The notes under the pieces are model-generated. The model was not told the DNA's origin. It saw only the letters and a program-made list of their open reading frames with translations, and made no database searches. Both the position numbers and the translations under genes were made by a program. From Puffinus mauretanicus (taxonomy: Eukaryota > Chordata > Aves > Procellariiformes > Procellariidae): a stretch of DNA of 64,000 nucleotides. How positions within the stretch are numbered: the first letter of the stretch is position 1; every line of letters starts with the position of its first letter. Below, in pieces: positions 57,577-64,000 of this stretch. The stretch is taken from positions 1,798,001-1,862,000 of the forward strand of contig JAJKFH010003680.1 in assembly GCA_023333565.1 (NCBI GenBank), read 5' to 3'.

Positions 57577-58316
57577 TCAGACAGCAGACTCAACAGCAGC
57601 AGCCCCATTCAAGAAGCACTGCCCTGCCGGCCGGGAGACGGGGAACTGGGTCTGGGCCAGCCACCACATCCGCCTGTTCACGAGGTCTGGCACCGAGAGC
57701 GAGCGAAACTCCAGCCCGTCACTCCTCCCATTGGCATCCACCTCATCGTAGCCGCCTTCTTGCTGCGCCCGCACGTTGGGGTGCAGCCACTTGTAGTAGG
57801 TGACTCTCAGCGCCAGCCCCAGCAGGTAGCAGGGCAGGGCGGCGGCGACTACCGGGACGAGGTACGAGTGCTCGTCAGAGGGGGACCGGCACCAGAGCCA
57901 GGACAGGGCCAGCAGCGTGCTGTCCACCAGGATGAAGCCATGATAGATGATGCTGCGGTACAGCGTCCTCCCCTGCGCCACGTTGAACCAGCTGAAGTAG
58001 AGGATCACGGCCACCATGGCCCGGTAGAGCTGCTCGGGGCCAGGCGACTCCATGAAGTCCGTGCCCTGCAGGCGGACCCAGAGGAACATCGCCAGCCACA
58101 CGAGTGGGAAGTGGACAGCCACGCCGTAGGGCCAGAGCAGGGCAAAGAGGGCGACTGCGAGGATGCGGGGGCAGATGAGGAAGAGGTTCCACAGGAAGTA
58201 GATGATGGAGGAGCCCAGGCTCAGCTCGTACTTGTCCTGCAAGAAGGAGCGCAGGGACTGGTGGTAGTCCAGTAGAGACCAGGTTACACACAGGAACGCA
58301 GTGCAGATCCCCAGTC
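57577..58316 (-). CDS. XKR8: XKR8 exon 3
   Basis: Minus-strand acceptor 'actgtgtttgcag', then residues 165-410 and TGA (57579-57577). It contains most membrane segments, the conserved LDYHQSL, GTDFMESP and YYKWLHP motifs, and DEVD at 355-358 (codons 57747-57736). The 52-residue tail after the aspartate is the part that cleavage would remove. Confidence 0.96.
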
Positions 58317-60304
58317 CTGCAAACACAGTGGTGGAGATGCTGAGGGCATTGAGGGGGGCCCAGCCCAGCTCAAACCTCCCCCTGCCCAGCATTGCTAAAA
58401 CAAGCTTCCTACCAGCTCGCAAAGCAGCTGCTGCAGAGGGTCAGGGCCTCAGCACCTGTATCTCTCCCCTGGCCTTCTGCCCTCCCTGAGGAGGAGGCTG
58501 GTGCCCGGCCTTGCCAGGAGATGGGGAAGAAGCGACGGGACCGAGCGGCTCGGCAGAGCCCGTCTCCCAGCCAGGGAAGCCCCCAGCTACACGGGCAGGA
58601 GATGAGTGCTGGCTCCACCCAACCAGCGCATGATTGGGCTCCCCGTTTCATTGTAGTGACACTTGCTCCCCACCCCAGGACGGGCACCAAAGCACCTCCT
58701 CGGTGGCCAGCGCTCCACTCTCCATCCACATCCAGCATCTTCCCACTCCCCAGCAGGCTCCTGATTTCTCTCCCGACCCTCAGCCTCCTGGGGCATGTAG
58801 GGGAATGACCACAGAGGTCCCGCAGTTTCAGCCCTCCCACCCCAAGCCCAGCACAGTCCATTGGGGCACGCGAGCGCAGGACAGGGTCCACCCTCCTGTG
58901 TGTCACGTCAAGGGAAGGAGTGACGTGGGAGAATAACACCTCAAGCAAGGACAGACAAACTGTCCTGCTGGGTCCTGCAGCCCCTGGACAGCCCATCTGG
59001 TCCGACCCGTCCAAGCCCGCTCTGACCTCAAGCCTGCACCCCCACAGCCCCCTTCCTCTGGCCCCAAACCCCTCACCCTGGGAAGGCTCTGCCTTGTTGG
59101 TCCGCAGGATAATGTAGAGGAGCAGGGTGAGCTGTGGGGTGTTCTCCAGGAAGGTCTCGAAGAGGCGCAGCATGCTGATGTCGTGGGAGAGGAAGGCCAT
59201 GCGGCTCTGCTCCTCCTCCTCCTCTGCCTTTGCCCAGCACACCTTCCAGCCCACCTTCAGAGCGTGGAGGCACCTGTGTGGGGACCACCGACCAGTGGTG
59301 AGGGGCTGCTGGGTGGCAAGGCAGCGTGCCCCTCGGTCCTCACGCTGCCCTGGCAGGACAACTGAAAACGCTCCGATTTATGCTCAAACCGCTCCCTGCC
59401 CCTTCCCAAGCCAAGCACCACAGCGTCCACACGATGCCCAGTGTGAAGTTCAAGCATGAAACCGAGCATCGCCCTCGGCGGAAGCAGCCGGATTATTTCC
59501 TTCCCCTGGAGGGGAGGCACGGCACAGCCACGCCGCTTCCCCAAACGGCCGAGAGAGCCGAGGACGAGACAAGGCGTCGGGGCGTTCACCGCTCCCGCAG
59601 GCTCCAACACCCAGCCCTGCTCGCTTTGGCAAGAGGCCTCCGGCAGCGGCGACAGGACCGTGAGATGGAGCAAAGCCGGTGCTTTGGGACATGGGTGCGA
59701 AACTTCAGCTGGAAGGACGCAGGTGGCTCCCACCGACGGTCTCCACCCCGGGGCTGGGCCAAACCGCTCTGCGCGGGGAGCCCCTTGGACATCCCGACAC
59801 CAAGGGGCTGCCTGGGCAGAGCGGTAGCTGCAGGGGGTCGGGCCCCTGCTCCCCCGCAGGAGCAGGGTGAGGGGGCAGCCGGGGAGGGCAGGGCGAGAGG
59901 CAGGGGCGGGGCGGAGCGGAGGGGCCCGGGGGGGGATGCCGGGGGGATGCCTGGGGCCGGGGGGTAGGTACCGGAGGGATGCCCGGAGTGCGCGGGAGGA
60001 TACCGTACCTGAAGAGGAAGCCGAGCTGGAGGAGGTGGAGGGCGGCGAGCAGCCATGGGGGCACGTCGGGGCGCAGGGCGGGCGGGTCGGAGCGGAGCCA
60101 AAGCCAGCTGCAGGCCTGGGTGGCGACCGAGGCGGCGGCCAGCAGCGCCAGCGCCAGCGCGGCCCAGCCGGGCTGCCCGCCCCGCGCGTACTCCGCCGCC
60201 ACCCACCCGTCGGCGCACACGTCCAGCGCCGCCGCCGCCGCCCCCGCCGCCGCCAGCACCAGCTGCCGCGGCCCGAAGCGCGGCGGGGCGGCCCGCGGCG
60301 CCAT
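57577..60304 (-). CDS. XKR8: XKR8, XK-related phospholipid scramblase (3 exons)
   Basis: Plasma-membrane scramblase that exposes phosphatidylserine on apoptotic cells after caspase cleavage of its C-terminal tail; the family works with basigin/neuroplastin. Three exons (60304-60009, 59273-59077, 58316-57577) give 1233 nt (410 residues), near the usual 395. Evidence is the family block DISMLRLFETFLENTPQLT in exon 2, GSSIIYFLWNLFLICPR, LQGTDFM and ILYFSWFNVAQGRT in exon 3, and about ten hydrophobic segments. A DEVD tetrapeptide (355-358) sits where the family's caspase site lies. The start is the only ATG in exon 1 and leaves the same distance to the first membrane segment as in mammals. Synteny with EYA3 and SMPDL3B supports XKR8 over other XKR members. 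Confidence 0.95.
58317..59076 (-). other. XKR8 intron 2
   Basis: 760 bases, GC-rich, nothing recognised. Confidence 0.85.
59077..59273 (-). CDS. XKR8: XKR8 exon 2
   Basis: 197 nt; acceptor 'gtccccacacag', donor GTGAGG. Residues 99-165. It carries a run of five glutamates (116-120) encoded by GAG repeats, then the family signature DISMLRLFETFLENTPQLT with E138 and Q146. The only donor that keeps frame into exon 3 leaves Q164 and one base of G165. Confidence 0.95.
59274..60008 (-). other. XKR8 intron 1
   Basis: 735 bases, GC-rich with many CpGs near exon 1; nothing else recognised. Confidence 0.85.
60009..60304 (-). CDS. XKR8: XKR8 exon 1
   Basis: The ATG at 60304-60302 starts MAPRAAPPRF. 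Hydrophobic segments follow (LVLAAAGAAAAALDV, then LALALLAAASVATQ), then SWLWLRSDP and LLQLGFLF, matching the XKR8 N-terminal third. The donor CAG|GTACGG splits the arginine codon 99. Very GC-rich; a GTG upstream in frame (60331) is not a credible start. Confidence 0.94.
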
Positions 60305-60448
60305 CAGCCGGGCCGGCACGGACGCGCCCACTTCCCGGCCCCGCCCCGGGCAGGCCCCGCCCCCGGACCGGCGGCCCCGCCCCCGTTAGCTCCACCCCCT
60401 CCCCCCCGGCCGCGCCGGGGGGTGCAGCGCCCGCGCCCCCCTCCCCCG
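60305..60448 (-). promoter_or_regulatory. XKR8 proximal promoter with three GC boxes
   Basis: CpG-dense sequence directly upstream of the XKR8 ATG. Three Sp1-type GC boxes (CCCCGCCCC on plus) lie at 60339-60347, 60355-60364 and 60375-60384. There is no TATA box, fitting a CpG-island promoter. The exact start site cannot be read from the sequence. Confidence 0.75.
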
Positions 60449-60787
60449 CACCCCCCGGGTCACACCCTTCACCCCCCGGTAACCCCCGCACCCCCCGTCA
60501 CACCCTTCACCCTCCCGGTAACCCCCCGCACCCCCCGGGTCACACCCATCCCCCCCCGGTAACCCCCCGCACCCCCGGGGTCACACCCACCCCCCCCCGG
60601 TAACCCCCCGCACCCCCGGGGTCACACCCACCACCCCCCGAAGCACCCCCCGGGGTCACACCCATCACACCCCCCCCGGTAACGCCCCGCACCCCCGGGG
60701 TCTCACCTATCACTCCCCCCGGTAACCCTCCGCACCCCCCCGGGTCACACCCATCAGCCCCCCCGGTAACCCCCTGCACCCCCCGGG
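60449..60787. repeat. C-rich minisatellite, ~40-bp unit, about 8 copies
   Basis: Tandem units of roughly 40 bases, each with a 'gcaccccc' start, 'gggtcacaccc' in the first half and 'ccggtaacccc' in the second. About eight copies are present, varying by small C-run indels and one deletion (near 60635). It lies between the XKR8 GC boxes and more distal CpG-rich DNA. The minus strand is G-run rich. Confidence 0.92.
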
Positions 60788-62684
60788 CCGTCCCAGCTCC
60801 GCCACCCTTCGCTGTCGCCCTCCCCGGGCCCAGCCCGGCCTCCCCCGCGCCCGACCACCCGCGGGCGCCGCTCTTGCCCCTTCCCGGGAAGCAGCCGCCG
60901 CTGCCCGCCCCGCCGCCGGCGTCCTCCGCCCTGCCCGCCCCTCCCGCTGCAGCTCCGCGCGGCTCCCAGCACCCAGCAGAACTCAGGCAGCGTGTCCCCT
61001 GCCCCGCGTGAGAACAGTCGCGGCCTTCAGGGATGGATCAGCGCGCACCCGCGCTATTTTTTCCACCACCTTTTTAATGTTCACCCCACCTCGTCCCACA
61101 CCGCGGAGACTGACAGGGTGCTGCCACCGGCCCACGCAGCCGCGGGCAGAGCCCTCCCACCGCACCCAGACCTGCGGCGCCTCCCCGCGACCCCCACCCC
61201 GTCCGGGAGTCTGCGTCAAAACAAACCAGGAGATCGACAGGAACCAAAGCAGCCGGTTTGGGAGCTGCCAGGGTGCGGGGAAGGCAGAGGCCCCAGCCGG
61301 GGCAGCCAGCCCCGCAGGTCCTGGAGCGGGAGGGGAGGCCTTGGCAGGGGCCCGGCCGTTACCAGACTCCCGCACAGAACCGGCTGCCCGGGGAGCCCCG
61401 CAGCACAGCCCGCCACAGCAGGTCTCGGGCAGCCGCAGCGTCGCTCCGGCACACGCGCTGACGTGGTACCAGGGGCAAATACCAACCACCACTGCGAAGC
61501 CCCAGCGCCGCAGGCAGCTATTCCTCCTGCGTCCTCGCTCCTCCTCCGACACGAGGCATCCATTCCACCGCGGCTGCCCTGGTGGGCATGCCACCATGTC
61601 TGCATGCCCAGGTTACGCTGCTCCACTTGCAGGCTTTGTCCTTGCCCCCGCCGCCCTTTCTGCTCTTGGACCCTGCCCGCATCTTCCTGGCAGAACAGTG
61701 ACCTATGGGAGCCGGCGGGGCTGGCGCCCATCCAGGGCGTGCTCAGGCTGCGTGTTCTGAGCGCGACACCCCACTGCCTTGCGAGCTCCCGCTCTGCCCA
61801 CAGCCAGACCCCTGGGAGCCCGGAGCTGCCTTTTACAGGCCACACAAATATTCCTCCTGCGTCTCATTCACCCGTACCTAGAGGGTCCAACACCATCACT
61901 TTGTATGGGTTCCCGTGAGGATCTCAGAGAAGCTAGCAAAGCCCAAGGCTGGTAAATCACCCAGTCGTTCAGTGTTTCTTAATGGCAAAGCGGTCAAGGT
62001 CAGCTTGCAATGCCCAGCTGAAGGAAGAAACTAAGTGGATGTGAGTTAAGAGAGCACAGAAGGGAAGAGCTGCTTATGTTCAGCATCGGGGGGGGAAATT
62101 AAAAAATAGTAATAATCAAGCTTCTTATCCTGGAATCTCATCTTGGGCACTGACATGTGAAAGTCATGGCCCAAACTTGCTGAAGTTTATACACTGTCAA
62201 AGGAAGTACTAATCCCACCGGGCTTTGCTCATAAACCAAAGGCAAGGCTGCTACTGTACAAGGCCACCAAAACAAGACCTTCTGTGAGGTCGTTCCAGAA
62301 GAGAAGTGTGTGCCAACATCAGGAACACACCTGGCAGCAGACTCCGTGGGAACACGTGGTAGCTCACAGCTCTCATCCATGGTAAGTTAAAGTCCACAGG
62401 GAAGAAGCCTGGTCTTCATCTGATTTGTGAGACTACCTCAGAAGTCACAGCAGAAGTGAGACAGAGTGACGCAAGTCAGTCCGGCACAAAAAGACTTTGT
62501 AGCAATCACTGCTCTTTCCCGATACATCAAGCTTTTCTAGAAGATTTCAAATCATCATAGAGCTTTTAGTAAAAGCCACTGATTTTGTCTTGTCCAAGTA
62601 AGTTCTCAATGCCAAAAGCATTCACAATTGCTGATTCATGTGCATCGTGAACCTGTGCTCTCTTCATTTTCTCTTGCTCTGTCA
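60788..62684. other. XKR8 upstream region and inferred SMPDL3B 3'UTR
   Basis: 60788-61470 is CpG-rich, continuing the XKR8 promoter island; 61900-62684 becomes AT-richer and probably holds the SMPDL3B 3'UTR (minus strand). No AATAAA for that strand was found; a weaker ATTAAA on minus lies at 61078-61073. Long open frames in the GC-rich part resemble nothing known. Confidence 0.6.
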
Positions 62685-63077
62685 TTACAGCGCTTGCTGG
62701 GCACTGAGAAGTCCTAAGAGCAAGCAGAATAATAAAAGCCAACCACTAACGACAGCAGAGGCAGAGCTGCTGGTTTTAACACACTCATTGTATTTTGTAA
62801 AATCAACTTCCCTGATGGCACAAACATGATCCACGCGGCAGGCGTCCTCGCATGGGGTGAGGTCATATCTGACAGAGTTAAACTCGTAGTACTGCTGCAG
62901 ATAGCGTGGATCCTTCGATATCCTCTCCAGCACCGTTTGCATGGAGCGTGCAGAGCCATCAGGGACTTGGAAGGCTTCTGTCAGCCTATACTCTTCTTCC
63001 CATGCTGGGAATTCTTCCTCCCATGTTGAGGCCATCATGTTGGCATGAGTTAGGTTCAAGTAGTAAGTCACCATATC
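62685..63077 (-). CDS. SMPDL3B: SMPDL3B last exon
   Basis: Acceptor 'ttctctccctgcag', phase 0, 130 codons plus TAA (62687-62685). It holds an N-glycosylation sequon NLT, the C-terminal cysteine cluster (CEDAC, VC, EC) and, after a small-residue stretch SSSASA, the hydrophobic tail VVSGWLLLFCLLLGLLSA. This fits a GPI-attachment signal with cleavage in the small-residue stretch. Confidence 0.94.
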   Translation of the reverse strand, partial: DMVTYYLNLTHANMMASTWEEEFPAWEEEYRLTEAFQVPDGSARSMQTVLERISKDPRYLQQYYEFNSVRYDLTPCEDACRVDHVCAIREVDFTKYNECVKTSSSASAVVSGWLLLFCLLLGLLSAQQAL

Positions 63078-63965
63078 CTGCAGGGAGAGAAAAACAGAAT
63101 GAGGACAAATCAGGAAAGGATCAGGCCTTGAGTGAAATGTTTGGCTAGGATGCAATCAGCCCCTTCTCCCAGACACGGGTGTGCAGCACCACAGACACGT
63201 CTATTCACCGCAGGCAGCGCATCACCAGCCCAGCGAGGGGTGAGTTGCCTCCCAACAGATGCTTTCTATCAAAATGTGAACCTGGGGACAGACACCTCAG
63301 GTGGGAGCCTCCAGAACTCACCACATAAGCATCCTGTTTCTTAAGGGATGAAGGGATGGTTTTTCTCTGCTTGACTTTTATCTCCAAACATCAGGAATTG
63401 AGCCTGGCCTGCTTTAAAAATCACTGTTATTTACTATCAACACTGTCCACTGGCAGAAGCAAGGGTTAGAGAAGCGTTACTGAGTGAAGCGATTTTCTCA
63501 ACTGTGAGCAAATAAAAGTTTTTCACAACTTCTGTTCTCAGCCTCTTTGCCCTTTTTCTCTCTGCTTCACTAGATCCCCAGCTTTCCACAGTGTATTTTA
63601 GCATTCATTTCTCATACTACAAACATGTAAACGGGGCATCTACAGAGCTGCTTTATCCATTGCAAAGAAAGGCATCCTCTACCATGGTGCTAGCCATGAG
63701 GCTGAAATATCTTGGTTGAGGTCCTCTCCTACATAGCCGCTTGGCTCCTGTAGTCCTGCCTGTTAAAACCACATGGACCAATTAAAGCACCCTTCTAAAA
63801 CTGCAGTGCGCAGCACATGGGGATCCCCTACCAACACTTGAAGGGTGTCTGGATCATAGTGGATCACCCGAATCCCAGGGTTGTTGGCTCCATTGTTCAC
63901 TCCAGGTAATGTTGTTTTCCAGGGAGTCACTCCAGGGGCCAGGAACATGACATTGATTGGAGAAC
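62685..63965 (-). CDS. SMPDL3B: SMPDL3B, sphingomyelinase-like phosphodiesterase 3B (C-terminal part)
   Basis: GPI-anchored membrane phosphodiesterase of the acid-sphingomyelinase-like metallophosphatase family, which modulates lipid rafts and Toll-like receptor signalling. Only the last two coding exons (63965-63832 and 63077-62685) are in the window, so the metal-binding catalytic core is missing by truncation, not decay. They read PGVTPWKTTLPGV and GANNPGIRVIHYD, then DMVTYYLNLTHAN, YRLTEAF and CEDACRVDHVCAIREVD, the family's C-terminal domain with four cysteines. The protein ends in a strongly hydrophobic tail suited to a GPI signal, which separates it from secreted SMPDL3A. Gene order also fits SMPDL3B. 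Confidence 0.93.
63078..63831 (-). other. SMPDL3B last intron
   Basis: 754 bases, nothing recognised. Confidence 0.85.
63832..63965 (-). CDS. SMPDL3B: SMPDL3B penultimate exon
   Basis: 134 nt between acceptor 'gccttctgttaag' and donor GTAGGG. It encodes SPINVMFLAPGVTPWKTT through NNPGIRVIHYDPDTLQVL, the end of the phosphodiesterase domain. It enters with one codon base pending from the exon beyond the window. The residual 63966-64000 is intron. Confidence 0.93.
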
Positions 63966-64000
63966 CTTAACAGAAAGGCAAAACAACCCATGAATGGGAG

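Noticed and set aside
57427..58275. 282-codon plus-strand open frame
   Set aside because: It is the exact antisense of XKR8 exon 3, whose protein matches the family; the plus frame is a GC-driven shadow.
60305..60331. N-terminal extension of XKR8 from GTG at 60331
   Set aside because: GTG is not a credible start here; the ATG at 60304 gives the family-typical distance to the first membrane segment.
59586..60491. 301-codon minus-strand frame over XKR8 exon 1
   Set aside because: Wrong frame of XKR8 exon 1 plus its promoter; the composition is Gly/Arg/Ala and the neighbouring frame carries the real protein.
1..64000. tRNA, rRNA, CRISPR array, bacterial-type operon or phage features
   Set aside because: Looked for by eye; no tRNA B-box context, no regular spaced repeats and no bacterial gene organisation. 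The DNA is vertebrate.

Overview
The window is vertebrate nuclear DNA and almost certainly avian. The interspersed repeats are CR1 LINE fragments plus one family of short solo LTRs typical of bird genomes, with no Alu, L1 or other mammalian repeat seen. Three genes lie in the order EYA3 (+), XKR8 (-), SMPDL3B (-). This is the conserved vertebrate neighbourhood (human 1p35), read in the opposite direction.

Layout. Positions 1-14183 are non-coding, presumably EYA3 intron or 5' flank. They contain a nested repeat block (about 1020-5995): an old plus-strand CR1 split by a minus-strand CR1, which itself carries a short LTR-like piece. EYA3 occupies 14184-54990. Its 17 coding exons were joined by hand with every reading phase consistent; the spliced CDS is 1725 nt (574 residues), ending at 51980, followed by a roughly 3 kb 3'UTR with AATAAA at 54966. 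The introns hold a dated-looking solo LTR with a 5-bp target duplication (31504-32081), an older LTR of the same family in the opposite orientation (from 40826), and three minus-strand CR1 tails.

From about 55000 the sequence becomes GC-rich. XKR8 lies on the minus strand (exons 60304-60009, 59273-59077 and 58316-57577; 410 residues). It has a GC-box promoter and, just upstream, an approximately 40-bp C-rich minisatellite. The right edge holds the last two exons of SMPDL3B (minus; 63965-63832 and 63077-62685), truncated by the window end.

Function. EYA3 is a transcriptional co-activator and HAD-type protein-tyrosine phosphatase of the SIX/EYA/DACH network and the DNA-damage response. XKR8 is a caspase-activated plasma-membrane phospholipid scramblase; this copy carries a canonical DEVD cleavage site near its C-terminus. 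SMPDL3B is a GPI-anchored sphingomyelinase-like phosphodiesterase. Their proximity is conserved synteny, not an operon. EYA3 and XKR8 converge tail to tail, with a near-palindromic pair of polyadenylation signals between them.

No wholly new biological system was found. The most useful second looks are the XKR8 DEVD site, the promoter minisatellite, the nested repeats with a 23-bp fold-back, and the convergent polyadenylation palindrome.
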